Shown here one piece after another: positions 11,801 to 23,420 of a DNA stretch of 64,000 bases. Each line of letters opens with the position of its first letter. Positions within the stretch are counted from its first letter, which is position 1. The notes under the pieces are model-generated. The model was not told the origin of the DNA and made no database searches. It worked only from the letters and a program-made list of their open reading frames with translations. The DNA comes from Cyathus striatus (Eukaryota > Basidiomycota > Agaricomycetes > Agaricales > Nidulariaceae). Made by a program: the position numbers and the translations under genes. Where the stretch lies: the NCBI GenBank assembly GCA_025738555.1, contig JAOVFP010000013.1, positions 3,410,001 through 3,474,000 on the forward strand. The letters are read 5' to 3'.

Positions 11801-12613
11801 GCTCGATTAAGCGAATGTGTGAGTGACTCTCAAACTGGTTCATACTTGACTGCATTCTCACAAAGGTACATTAGCTTTCTTTGAAGGTTTAGCAGGTTCA
11901 GATGCTGATATTGATGCAGTAAGTCCATCACTATTGGTTTCTGTAACCTACTGACCATCCTAGATATTCGAACTTGGAGACCAATACGACAGTGCGTTAG
12001 ATGTAGTGGAGGGCGATCAATCCTTGCCTGGGAAAGCATCGCGACGATCCTCTGCGTCATCGGCAAGACGGCGAGTATCAACGGATCTCAAGAGGCTCCT
12101 CCTCGGCCCATTCCAAGGCCAAGGATAAACTCAAGTGTTTCCCGCGTTGATTCTTTCGTGAGTCCTTTAGCGCAAGTTTTTCAGCCTCTGGTGGTCGATG
12201 AAGACATACCGGAGGAGACGGAAGATTCCCAGCCAGGACCTTCGGGTATTAGCTATGGTCCCGCCAGTCGAAGGCGGCTTTTGTCGTTACAGACCAATCA
12301 GAGGCGTCCGCATGAGTCGCTTCTAACTCAGGCCCATACAAATGCCATGAAAAAGTTTCCCATGTTCAGTAAAGAATCTCCAACTCAGCCTGGGGTACTG
12401 TCTACAAGTCCTGAGCAAGCAATAGCTGGGGCGAGAGCCGCGAGACATCAAATCGCTACTCATAGTACAATAGACACACTTTCAGAGGCAGAAACCCAAG
12501 ATGCATATACCTCAGTGGATTTGAAGATGCGGTTAGAAGATATAGAAAAGAGACAAGAACGCATAGAGTCTTTATTGACGAGAATAGCAAGCTCACTGCA
12601 AGTCGGGTCTTAG
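8895..12613 (+). CDS. YVC1: Vacuolar TRP-like calcium channel Yvc1
   Basis: Cation channel releasing Ca2+ from the vacuole under osmotic or mechanical stress. The ATG at 8895 gives MESQLDDDRRPLLTP. Exons then encode the cytosolic region (LTAPDLAYTLVRPLAEKY, NMSVAFCFLLNR, SRAELCEILAIQTFRVYGN, DLEDRVGNAIELAIVGKAKR). A hydrophobic core follows, with NRINFAEAIFMIYALGFSLE, an exon with ARVLGIDFLALIACLMFPRL, AFVTFKNSLMVLSLRAM and pore-side ASQFHPILGPILMVTYACL. After the last transmembrane helix come AAEAMFRKAVSTIEGVKADS, SYQPPVNLVALCIMLPASYI and an acidic IFELGDQYDSALD. The C-terminal 150 residues are Ser/Pro/Gln-rich and end in a helix rich in Glu and Arg (LEDIEKRQERIESLLTRI). There are well over ten introns. 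The frame changes between about 11990 and 12125: either an unrecognised intron (donor gtgcgt near 11992) or a one-base indel. Confidence 0.85.
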
Positions 12614-13473
12614 TGTATACTGACCGTTACCCGTGCTTAATACGCACGGGGATCAATGAGCAACATTTCTGTGTAATTTAGGCCATTTTACGTTTTTCGG
12701 TGAGATAAAGTAAACAGGAATACCTTTGCCAGGAACCATTAGTGATATTTTAGCTCATATTTTACAGAAGTTAATATAGAGACTGTAGAATTTGAAAGAA
12801 ATGTGCAGAACACATTTTAAAAGTTTAACTGAAACCAATCTGAAAACTGCAGTCAATGTTCAAACGTTCAAATGTGATTTTATTTGTGGTTACTGCATGG
12901 CGAAGTGTTCAACAATAATACTGTTGACAGGGAAATAGAAAGTAACATTGACAAGAGTTGCTCGGTTGCTCTGACTCGTTGACTCTTTCTCTCTCAAAAC
13001 ACTGGTTGTCCCAGGATTATGTTCCATTTCTCTATTCTTTGGCTAGGCAAGCCGCAACACCTGTCGGTGCTACTGTTTCCAGACATCAATATCAGGTACT
13101 TATAGTCCCTTCGAAAATTGAAACCGGAAAGGGAAAGGCTCGTCAGCCAATCAAAATGCCGCCTACAGTCAACGCCCCCAAGCAGGAAGCCGCCGCATCA
13201 TAAAGGGGAAACCTCGCCAGCCAATCAGGACGCCGCTTACAGGAGCACTTCCGCTATAGATAGGTCATTTGTCACATACTTTTTCTTGCTACTGTAACGT
13301 GATGTATTATATCACAGTTGCTCTGGTAAAAGCTTTTGCGATATCGAGTAAATAACGAAGTTACGTGCTATGTGTATATACTAAATGAACGACGTATTCA
13401 CGAAGAGGTCGTTACTTGGCAGTAGTGTACTGCAAGCTATATCAGAATCCGGTACTGCAACCAAATAAACATT
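12614..13473. other. Convergent intergenic region between YVC1 and the ppo oxygenase
   Basis: Holds the 3' ends of two convergent genes. The only structure seen is a 41-base imperfect direct repeat at 13128-13242. A short open frame at 12958-13203 overlaps the first repeat copy and resembles no family. Confidence 0.5.
13128..13242. repeat. Imperfect 41-base direct repeat
   Basis: The copies at 13128-13168 and 13202-13242 share aaaggg(g)aaa, then cagccaatca, then gccgc(c/t)tacag, with about eight differences. The start-to-start distance is 74 bases. Both contain CCAAT in the cagCCAATca core. Function unknown. Confidence 0.55.
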
Positions 13474-16400
13474 TTACCCTACCTGCACAGTGAGCGATCT
13501 CGGCCACTCAGAAACGTGTTGATCACGGTCGAGGTATCCATACGCCAACTCGAGTCTTGTTTCGTCCTGGAATCTGTTCCAAACGAATCAAACAATGTCT
13601 TCGAAATATGAAGAGCATAAAACGGACCTTTGGAGAGATCCAGATTGACCAGGCGCTCTTCCAAGGTTTCCATAGCTAAAAACTGCTCGAAGAACCTGAG
13701 ACATGATTTTTATCGTCAAATTTTCACCAAAGCACTTAAACAGTCCATCTGCATTCAATGTATCTTTCGACGAGCGAGAAGGATTGGGCTTGTCAGCGGC
13801 GGTAAAGATCGTTGGCTAATATAGGATTAGATGTATTTATCTAGCGGCGGTAACGGAAACTCACATTACGGTTGGCATCACTAATATCCAAGAATACACG
13901 TTGCTCTGTCTTCACACTCTGACCATGGACAATGCCATCCTTGGATGCAAGGCCTGCAAATTAGGGTTTTTAGTTTGTCATGAGAGGGTGTCTCGACACG
14001 GTATTACTCACGGTAAACACCGCGGAAGGGAGGATCCAGACCTATGATCAGACAAGGTTAACTTATTGTTTGAAGTTGGCTAATCAAATATACTTACGAA
14101 GGGCCTCATATGCATATCCTTCGAGTCCAGCTTTGACAGTGGAAGAAGTAGCCAAACGTCTGACATCTGCCTCATATTCTGTGTCCAGATACAAGTTGAC
14201 CATGTTGGTCAAAGCTGGTACAAGGTATCATGAAATCAAATTCAATTAATGAAAGCGGTCTACTGCACCTAAAGTAAGCTCAGTAGATCCAACCATGAGA
14301 GCAAGGATCGTATTTGCAAGCTGGTCCGTGGAGTGGCCGACCTCATACAAACGTTTGACGATTTCGTGATGTTGTGACTTCTTTGGCTTCGAGAATAAGG
14401 AAGACACGGTGTCAAAGATGCCAGCGAATGATAACTGTAAAGATATTTGACTTTAAAGGAAGGTGGTAGTACTTTCCGACATACCCTGTTACCGACAGAC
14501 AAACCGTCATGGATTAATTCCAGCAAGTCTTTAACATGTTTCTTAACCTTGTTCTCGAGTACCATGACTTTTGAGGCTTCAACGTCAAGGAAAATGTATC
14601 TACCAAACCATCAGTTACTGCTGAAAAATCTACAACCTGGTAGCATTGAATACTGACGAATAAATCTCTCCGAGAATATCGAAAAGTTCTAAGGTGTATA
14701 GACACCATCAGGGTGTTCTACAGTCTTTAGCTGAATACCGGCCTAAAGTTTACAGTTTAGTATTTGAGCTGTGCTTTGAAATGACAAAGCCACTAACCAA
14801 ATCGGTAGCAGCCCAGTAAATAGGAAGAGCTTTCAACACGTCACGAACAAGGTCGACACCATGTTTTCCCCCTCCCACGACAGCGAATGAGTTTGCTGTT
14901 ATAAGCTTCTGCGTAGATTCGTAGAAATACTGCGAGATATTGGAAACCATTTCAGGAGACCCATTGAGTATCTGGATTACAGACTTCTGAAGATCTGAAC
15001 TTTCTGCAGTGAAAAATCTGAAACCAAATAAATAGAGGACGCTATCATTACAAATGATTCTTACCCAAATCCTTTAATCACCCTCGACACTCGTCGAGAG
15101 TACGTAGCAGAAAATGATGTTTTGTCAGACAGGATACCTGAAATCTGAGAATAATCTTTCACAACTATTGCGCTAGAGCTCGGCGTTGGCCTTGATAAAT
15201 CGTATGCATCAAGAAGGTCAAGTTTCTTTAAGACTTTTTTCATCATCTCCGGAGTCATAAGAGGGAAAAATGTATAAACACTTTTCTCCGTGTAGTCGTT
15301 AGGGAGAGTACGGAGCAAGAGGCGACCCAAGGTGCTTCCAAATCCATATGCCTTTGGATCCCTTTGGCAGTCGGCGAATCCCCATGCCGTGAGGTTGTAC
15401 GGCGTAAAATCATGAGTATAAAACCTGTCTCCACGGGTGAGGGCAATGGCGTCGCTCAGAATAGCTCGGCTAATAGTATAACCTGATAGAGATTTGTTAC
15501 GAGTGATAGCAGAGAAGATGCCGAGACACCCACCAGGACAAAGCCCTGCTCCTTCGACCAAAGGTTTCGCCTCCTCCGCCTGTAAACCGACATACAGCTC
15601 CAAATATTCAATATCACCGTAAAGCTTCTCAGCGGCATAGGCAATCTCTGGGTCAGAATTCCATTCTATAAAGCTGTTGTATGCTGTTTATGACCATAAG
15701 TATAATATCAATGCTATAATGAACAATCAGTATGCTTACGCTTTAGGCCCAAGTACTAAACGACACCGTTATAAAACATTCAGTTCAAATTTTTTAATAT
15801 GCTCACTCTTCTGAAATCATTTAATGAGCAAACGCCCCAGCGCCTGTTCATTTCAATTCCCATAACTTCGTTTAGCCTCATGACCTCGGGGGTGCCTCGC
15901 GCTCTGAATGCTGCTGCAGGTTCCTCCGTACTAATTCCTAATTTCAGTAAGTAATGGCTCAACAGAAGCTTAATGCGTACGCATTCTGTAGGATAGCAGC
16001 GAGGTCTTCATCTTTAAACGTTCCATCTGGCTGTCGTTGCAATCTGAGTAGTGCTTCATTAGTCATGTCAATAACTTGAACACATTTAAATCATGTGGTA
16101 CCTTCCGAACGTCCAGTGAGACAAATCAGGCTGCTGGGCTTGAGCCTTGCGCGCAATCATCTTGAAATCCGCAGCCGTCAAATCCTCTGGAGACTTGCCT
16201 TCAAATAATTGATTGAAAACCGACTCAGCCCATTTTTCGTCTGCAGTGCTTGTAGTTGAATGCCAGCGATACAGGCAATTAAACTAGTGAACATTGAGTA
16301 AACGCTGTGTAGCACTACAGTAGCACTTACCTCGACACTGCAAACATTGCCCTTCCCACGCTCGAAAAGAGAATGATCTTCCTTCCTGATTTCCTACGAT

Positions 16401-18082
16401 CATGGGTGAGAAATAAGATTGCAATAAAAGCAGATGAAACTAACATCAAAGGGAGTAAGACTCCAGCTGTTTCCATCTCGGACAAGACCGAGAATGGTAG
16501 AAAAGTAGTCGGTGAATACCACTGGTTTATGCAAGTTCAGAAACAGACTCTGATAACGATCATAATACATACCCGCAGCAAACCAAGAAGCATTGACTAA
16601 ACGAGCGGTTTGGAAAATCTCTTCCTCTTGGGCAAGAAGCTTAGCCTTTGAAGCAGGATCATCTGATTTCAGATTAGATGGATCTTCGTACGTCCCTCGT
16701 TCGTTAATTTCAAGAAGTTTCTTGGCAATGTACTGGATCATATAAGTACCGGGAATAGGATGTAGAACACAAGCAAACATACGTTATGATTACGATTGAA
16801 CAGGACCAAAATCGCGCAAACGGCAGGTGGGAGGAGAAGCAATCGATCCTCAGTGAAAGAATCTGGCTTGAGCATACCACGACCATCTCGAACTCGTACA
16901 CGATCCTGTTCGTCCTGATTATTTCCGTAAAGAGGAGCGAGATCAACGTATGAGGATGTTTCATTGATGTTTGGGTCGTAATGGGATGTACGGAACACAC
17001 TAGAGTGGTGGTTATGATCATTGAGTCAGGTATAAGAGTATAATTCCGAATACCTATGAATTACAAGAGGAGCAAATGAGAACATCAAGGAAGACAAACC
17101 CCCAGGATGTTTTACAAACTTAAAATACGTCAGTAAGCTGCAAAAGTTAATGCGATCAAACTTACACCATCCCGCTTCAGAAGGCTATGAGTAGTACATT
17201 AGAATAATTCTTGGGCACAACAACCTAGCCACATACGTATCAAAGATTAGACCGGGATCGGGAAGCTGGTTCTTAGGTAACGGATGGGTTTGCTGCACTG
17301 AACGAGAATAGGGTGTGCCAGCCTATCGAATAAGCACGTCAATAGGGGTTACAGCAGGGGATAAGTTTATACTCTACCTTTCCCAGATCAGGAACATCAG
17401 GGTTATTATAAGATCCATCCGCGGTTCTCCAGGCATATTTGGTACCAACACTTGTTGCAGGTGGGTGCATCAGATCATTATACACTGTTCATCGTTGTCA
17501 CATGAGATTCTTAGAACGCCACGATCCACTTCCATTACTCACACAGTTCAACAACCTTGTTCTTGAGAGTAATAGCAATGGGTGTGCCTTCCTCTAACTT
17601 GGAGATAAAACTCAACGCATGCTCAAGCTATATTGCAACAATTCAGATCCGAGCCTGAAAATGAAGGACAAATACTCACGAAGAGCTTTCGATCATCAAT
17701 AGACCCCTTGTGTCTAATCAAGTCGATTATAGACGACTAAGAACAGGTCAGGGAATGAATCTAAACATTCAGAATGCAGCCTTACCACTGATGAGGTGCT
17801 TAAGTTCAAGGGTAATCCTTTTTTGATCTAGAAATGGAGAAAGGTTTGAGTCACAGTTCAGTGGGCGTAAATCGACTGAGTCCTTACGCGATCACGGAAG
17901 TCTTTGAGCTCTGCAGGCACCTCAGTGTGCTGGTATTCCTTGTCAACGACGTGTGAAACCGTGCCATTCGTCTAGAGGGAAACTTGGTAAGTCAACACAT
18001 TGGAGTTACACAAGTCAATATATACCATGGAGCTTTCGCTCTGCGAGCGTTTGAAAATAGAAGACATACGATTGAGAGACAT
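13474..18082 (-). CDS. ppo: Psi-producing oxygenase: heme dioxygenase-cytochrome P450 fusion (linoleate 8R/10R-dioxygenase family)
   Basis: Bifunctional fatty-acid oxygenase that makes oxylipin (psi factor) hormones from linoleic acid. The ATG at 18082 begins MSLNRMSSIFKRSQSESSM. The peroxidase/dioxygenase half contains NETSSYVDLAPLYGNNQDEQ, EIFQTARLVNASWFA and LYRWHSTTSTADEKW, whose YRWH carries the catalytic Tyr and proximal His of the family. It also has LCPGGCLGIF and DRFYTHDFTPYNLTAWGF. The P450 half has GSTELTLALTNMVNLYL, YEALRLDPPFRGVYRLASKD (the ExxR-equivalent region) and the heme-thiolate Cys in GLFKCFGENLTIKIMSQVL, then NLGRAPGQSGSLQR. The last exon, after an intron with donor gtccgt, is FQDETRLELAYGYLD...SLTVQVG with the stop at 13474. 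The size of about 1,070 residues in many exons fits fungal Ppo. I cannot assign regiospecificity (8-, 9- or 10-). Confidence 0.92.
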
Positions 18083-19189
18083 GTCAAGACAGTGAGAAGG
18101 AGCTAACAGAGAACGGTTGACTATAAGCCTTCATTATATACGTGGGCCACACAGAAGGGAACCGAAGAAGACCATCCGAACATTATCGAATCCAAACACT
18201 TGTCACTAGGCGACTTCCGAATAGGACGAGTTTGGGACGAGTCTTAACTGAATCTTAACTTTGACAGGTAGAATGGGCGGCTATCGGTATGAGAACCAGT
18301 CAAGTACGGGAACCAAGCTTGAAACGGAGCTTGAGAGGAGCCGTAAAACGCGCGCGTACGCTGAGTTGAAAGACGACATTGGGGTATAGGTGGCATTTGA
18401 CAGAGTAAATGGTCAGCAGTATCCGATTATTCAAACCAAGTCCTTGATCTCAAGGCAAGACAGCTAAATATACGACGCGAGCTTGACATATATTATTGAT
18501 ATGCACGAGCCGAGATACGGAGACATGGGGATGGCGCAAAAGGGCGAACAGGCGGCAAGCCAAAGTCACGAAATAAGCTCCAAAACTGTGACACATGGAA
18601 TAAGTACATGGCGTAAAGTACAAATATGGTACCGATAAGTACTTACTCCAAACTAAGTCTTCAAAATCACATCAAGCACTTAGTACTTATATCTGACCGC
18701 CGCCAATGGTACTTATGTTGTTATCTTACCAACATGTAACATGGTATGTGCCCAAGCGTACGAATATGCAACAACGCAATACCACCAAATTGTCACCAAA
18801 ACCATCTACACATCGCATTACTTTCATTGCAATAAGTATTATGACAAGGAAGGTGATGGGGCCGAAGCAGCCATCGGCGATAGTACTGCGCAACGAAACG
18901 AAGGTTATGTATGGTGTACTTTCAACAATACACAATTATACCCTACTTTGACCCTACTTTGAGAATTCTCTCTCGACATAACATATCCTGACTTTCAGGT
19001 TTTCAAGGCATGAATGGGCCATACACATATAAGCATGTTTACTCCAGGAAGGGTAGGTAAAACAAGAGGGCGTTGTCACCATACACACCAGCACACGAGT
19101 CCAACGGCTGAACCCACACTTCAAACCTAGCCAACCTAACCAACCTAACCAACCTAACCACAAACTCACCACCAAAACATAATGCCATC
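18083..19189. other. Intergenic region between the ppo oxygenase and eL20
   Basis: Contains the ppo promoter (a TATATA stretch near 18127-18140 on the minus strand) and, to the right, the 3' side of the eL20 gene. Perfect palindrome TAAGTACTTA at 18636-18645, with related TAGTACTTAT near 18682 and TAAGTAC at 18601. A (CCAACCTAA)3 array lies at 19131-19160. No gene found. Confidence 0.5.
19131..19160. repeat. Short tandem array (CCAACCTAA)n, about three copies
   Basis: Three near-perfect 9-base units, which on the minus strand read TTAGGTTGG. They lie about 30 bases past the eL20 stop, so they are probably in its 3' UTR. They resemble but do not match the TTAGGG telomere unit. Confidence 0.7.
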
Positions 19190-19914
19190 TTAGAAAGTAG
19201 CGGGACGGTTGGCGACGAAGGTGGAGCGGGACTTGTGGACACGATGGGGAAGGGGAAACTTGAGGTTAGGGGTAAGGAGTTGCTTGATGTAAGGGCGGCG
19301 GATGTCCTCAGTCTTCTCAATCTCAACAACGCGGAGGATCTATTGAATTATCGGTAAAATAATTTATCGTCAATGCAAGTGAAAAACTTACGTGGATAGA
19401 CCGGAAGCGGGCACGATGCCTGGCAGCCATATCCTGATAGAGGCTCTTGACGGCATCAGCGCGAGACAACTCACGGAACTCCTTGTACATGTTGTGTGTG
19501 CCGGAGCGGGAGTCATAACGGAGCCAGATACCGAAGTTCTTAACCTTGAGAGGCTTCTTCTCGTGAATCTAGAAAGAAAAACCCATCACCCAAACACCAC
19601 AAGGGAAGAAAGGGGAGGGAAAACGTCAGCATTCCCATTCCGCCTGCCTCTTGAGGGCTGCAAGGGACAACTACAGACAATGTTCACACCGATAACTTCT
19701 CCACTGGCCTTCTTGACCTTTTTGAGCTGCCTTGGAAATAATGGGTATTGCATTTATACAAAAGTAAGTGGGGAACACACCTCAGGAAATACCAGAAACG
19801 GGACTTGGCGACGACATCATTGGGCGCGAAGATGCGCATACGGTAGATTTTGGGGGTGGGGTCGGACTCAGTGGGGAGGTGACGACCCACGACTTGGTAT
19901 TCCTGGAGGCCCAT
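19190..19914 (-). CDS. RPL20: 60S ribosomal protein eL20 (L18a)
   Basis: Component of the large cytosolic ribosomal subunit. The exons read [95 protein letters not shown] and the closing [11 protein letters not shown], with the stop at 19190. The protein is full length for the family (about 175 aa) and has three coding introns (donors near 19789, 19680 and 19390). The ATG at 19914 lies one base inside its exon; the 184-base intron 19916-20099 splits the 5' UTR, with a clean GTGAGT donor and TATAG acceptor. Confidence 0.95.
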
Positions 19915-19915
19915 T

Positions 19916-20099
19916 CTATATAAGATGTGTCAGTATACCGAACCTTCGAAATATCCATAAACCAAAATGTGTTAAAAGTTCCAATGTCATCCGCCGTTCA
20001 TCCTGGACATCCACCCGTAATGCCACTTTTTCCGCTCGAAAAACGACATGAACAGCCAAAAGAACGAACTTTAGAGCCAACAGACGCAATAATACTCAC
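19916..20099 (-). other. Long 5' UTR intron of RPL20
   Basis: GTGAGT donor at 20099 and TATAG acceptor at 19916. At 184 bases it is two to four times the usual intron length here. Ribosomal-protein introns often host snoRNAs; a GATGA followed about 55 bases later by CTGA can be found on the sense strand, but no terminal stem or convincing rRNA guide is visible. Confidence 0.6.
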
Positions 20100-20149
20100 G
20101 TTGACGACTGCGATGAATTTCTTGAGGGTTTGAGGTTGTCCAATTTGCT

Positions 20150-21788
20150 GAGGGGCGATAGAAGGTCTTGCTATCGTGTTGTTATTTGTACGTATTGAGT
20201 TTGGATGTCGTCGGACATCGGCCCGCTGGAATCATTATCAACTCAACTTGCTTCAAACCAATATTTCAAATGAATCATGATACAACGAACATAGTCATCT
20301 ACAATCTATCAGTATTAATTACTAGTTATTCAAGCCGTTTTAAGTTTTAAGTCGTTACTTACTTTCTGTTGTAGAGGCAGGCACAATTCTGCATAAACCT
20401 GGCACTGGAATTATGCACTGGCAAGAATTATGTTATACTTTCTTATTTTGCTCGGATGCAAGAGCATGTGAGCTCAAATCTGAATGCATCAAGTAGCTTG
20501 GAGAATTACAATCCTTGCGAATGTAGCTACTGAGACCAGAAGTGGACGTTGGACTTCCATACCATCGGACGCTAGATGTCGTTAACCGACGGACAGAATG
20601 AAGAAGTCCACCCCAGCTGAGACCCATGTCATTGCTGTTTTCAGGCTGATTTGTAACGGAGTAATATCATTGCCCATTGCAGGTGTTATTCTAGGCGCGG
20701 AATACACAATGAACGTCAATGGAATTTGGAGTCATTCCATCAACAGTCACTGCGTATAAATAATAAACAATGAATGTCGAAGACTTTTCAAGCTGAGGCG
20801 TCCTCTCATGTAAGTCTGTATAGTGACCGGTCTAACAGATTTGCTCATGTATAAGTTGGAGGACATGTGAAGGATTTAAAGTCGCGGAGCGAAAGTTCCA
20901 GTCGTTGTAGGGGTGAGATGTCTTCAGCCAAGAATACCTCTGTGATAGTGTAGTAATGCTCACCCAGGCCATCACGCAATTAAATAAAGTTGACATATAA
21001 CCATAACGGAAGGCCGTTTTTTTTTCTTCATAGTAGCATCTCCGTTATTGCGAGGAGTGAAGTACTACGACGTGCCCATAAATTGATACAAACGAATAAA
21101 TACTATGTAGTCCTCACATGGCGAGAGACGCGCGTAGCTAACTTAGCATCCAGCGGCCTAAAGGCATAGTTTAGAGTGGGGATGGATGAGATTGCCATGA
21201 GCACGCCGTGTCACTACAAGACCTTCGTAAGTGGTCACTAGGAACTTGAGAGAGTAAGTTTGGAAACAGGATGGTCGACTCTTCCATCCGCAAAATCTCT
21301 ACACCAACGCATCAACTAAGTTAGTAAGTTGTGAGTCAGTAGGCATTAGGTCTAGGGTTTAGTGACTTTAGTCTGGTACACGGGCTCACGTATTAAGTAT
21401 AGAACCTGCGCAGAACCATACTTGTTAATAGTGAAGAAATGGGGTGTCTAGGGTCGATAAGTCTAACGAGCACAAACTGGATCGCAAATCAGATCGTCGG
21501 ATGTTTTGATGCCCAGGATCATACTAACTAGTACATAGTTCTTTTGCGGATATCAAGTGTTGATTTTGAGAAATTTAACCTCCTTACAGTATGCAAGAGG
21601 TACATCTCAACCGGATAAAGATTGAGGTTTAAAATGACCTATATATACTTCATCTCCTTGGAAAGGTTGATGATATATCGTAAGCGTTATGGGAAACGGG
21701 CTTAAGATAGAATGGATGATCTAAGCTATTGAAAGGATGGCAAACTCCTACAAAGCAACAGAAAAGTAATCGACATGCCGCACAAAAA
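20150..21788. other. Intergenic region between RPL20 and the coatomer epsilon gene
   Basis: About 1.6 kb with no sustained coding frame, no RNA gene recognised and no clear repeat. The part nearest 20150 is the RPL20 promoter; the part nearest 21789 is the 3' flank of the coatomer gene. Confidence 0.5.
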
Positions 21789-22893
21789 TCATGCTGCAGT
21801 GGAGATTGAGGGCGGAATCTCGAACTTTGCTGCAAATTCGTCAAACTGTTCTCCTTTTTCTTTCACATCGGCAACAAGAGGATGGTGGGGATGATCGTTT
21901 TCGAGTTGTCTAAATGCAAACAATGAGCGTCGGATGAACTAGTAATAATTTAAAAATATACCGCCATAGCTCCTCAGTCTCAGCTTTCTTCATGGCTCCG
22001 AGGCCCGCAGCAACAACATACGCAGCAAGTGTCTCCGCATCCCCTTTCTGCTGCTCAAGTGACTCTTCCAAGTCCGATTTTGCCTCCTGTATTTCATTAC
22101 GCAGAAGACGCGTGATACCGCGTGCTGTGAGTATGTGTGGTGATGACAGCGATGGGTTTGCAAGTTGCTCCGTGTAGAACGAGCTGCTATTTGAATAGCC
22201 GTCTTTCCCAGTGACAAGACCAATATTGGACTCTATGAGCTGCAGGAGAAGATCGTCTTCTGCCCATCGTTTTGAGCGTTCAAACTGTTTCTTGGCAAGA
22301 TCCGGTCTGTTAATTGAAAGATAAATTTGTACGATAACAGCTACACTGCATGTCACAGAGGAAGATTGGTTAGTTATGGTACTTATAGATGGAAGTAAGC
22401 ATACGCTTCAAGGTCTTCAGTTTCGGTTCCAAGCGTCTCCAAGGCCTCTTCTACCTCCCCCGCCCGTGCAAACGCGGTACCAGCAAGCACTCGGACCAAT
22501 GACTTCTCCCTATCGCTTCCGTCATAATCATCGCCCTCCATCTCCAGAGAAAAGTCGCGGAGCTCCTCTAAAGCGGCTTCCTTGTCATTAGAATCATCTG
22601 CCCCCATGTAGCGCGCTAATGATCCAACAGCCTTGACAGCTGCATTTTCAGAGCCGCTTGGAAGGAGTTGAAGGACCGACTGAGTGTCATTCAAAGCAAG
22701 AAGTGCCCTGGATTTATAGAGCAATGTTGAAATGTATTCAGGAGAAGAAGTATCCGGGAGAGGTAAGTCCACCAATGCCTTGTAGGCACCTTTAAACGAC
22801 CTTTTTAGCTGGTTACTTAAGGAGTCAGAAAGGTGAACTGCCCATACCAAGAATGAATTGCTGCTTGATGTGATATAGCTCGGATGATTCCAT
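21789..22893 (-). CDS. SEC28: Coatomer subunit epsilon (epsilon-COP)
   Basis: TPR-like helical subunit of the COPI coat, which acts in Golgi-to-ER vesicle traffic. The start at 22893 gives MESSELYHIKQQFIL. A short intron with its acceptor inside TTTAAAG restores the conserved LGAYKALVDLPLP. Helical repeats follow: YISTLLYKSRALLALNDTQS, NAAVKAVGSLARYMGADDSN, SLVRVLAGTAFARAGEVEEA, AVIVQIYLSINRPDLAKKQF and ILTARGITRLLRNEIQEAKS. The closing exon (QLENDHPHHPLVADVKEKGE) ends in STAA at 21789. The length of about 300 aa is normal for the family. Every family hallmark I looked for is present and no frame break was seen. Confidence 0.92.
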
Positions 22894-23420
22894 ACTGAAA
22901 CTGAGTACTGAGTACTGAGGCCTGAGGCGTCAAATGAGTAGCAAAGAGGTGGGATAGGTGTATGTAGTAAGTCTCCTAGTACTACCCTGTACGCGTGCGA
23001 CGTGTTAGATCACGTCGAGACTTACGTAATCGTATGTCGTTGTCAATGTGAAGGCAGTGAACGGTTACCTGTTTGAATTGTTTCCGATCCTTACTCTTGG
23101 CTTAACTCTACATATTTACACTACTGTATATATTTCAAACATACAGGACGTTCAATTGAAGCGTATCCTGGGCATGAACAATACTGTATTATATTGTAAA
23201 ATTCATATATAATGAATATAAGTTCTAGTTGAGACTCACCGCCCTGATGCCAAACCCCAACATGATTTCAACATCAATGAGCCTTCCCCGTTGTCTCATC
23301 CTTGCCGACATCAGTATCGCCTCAGTCTCCTACATATATAAAGACCCAGGTTTTTCCCTGCAATGTCAGTAGTTTTAGCCGGTCTAACTTCTGCAACCAA
23401 GACAAACCGATTCTGGCAAT
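22894..23420. other. Divergent promoter between SEC28 and the F-box gene
   Basis: About 530 bases between two divergently transcribed genes. A short tgagtactgagtactgagg duplication sits near 22900. Nothing else was recognised. Confidence 0.45.

Noticed and set aside
19131..19160. Interstitial telomere
   Set aside because: The unit is TTAGGTTGG on the minus strand, not TTAGGG, there are only about three copies, and it lies in the 3' UTR of RPL20 with genes on both sides.
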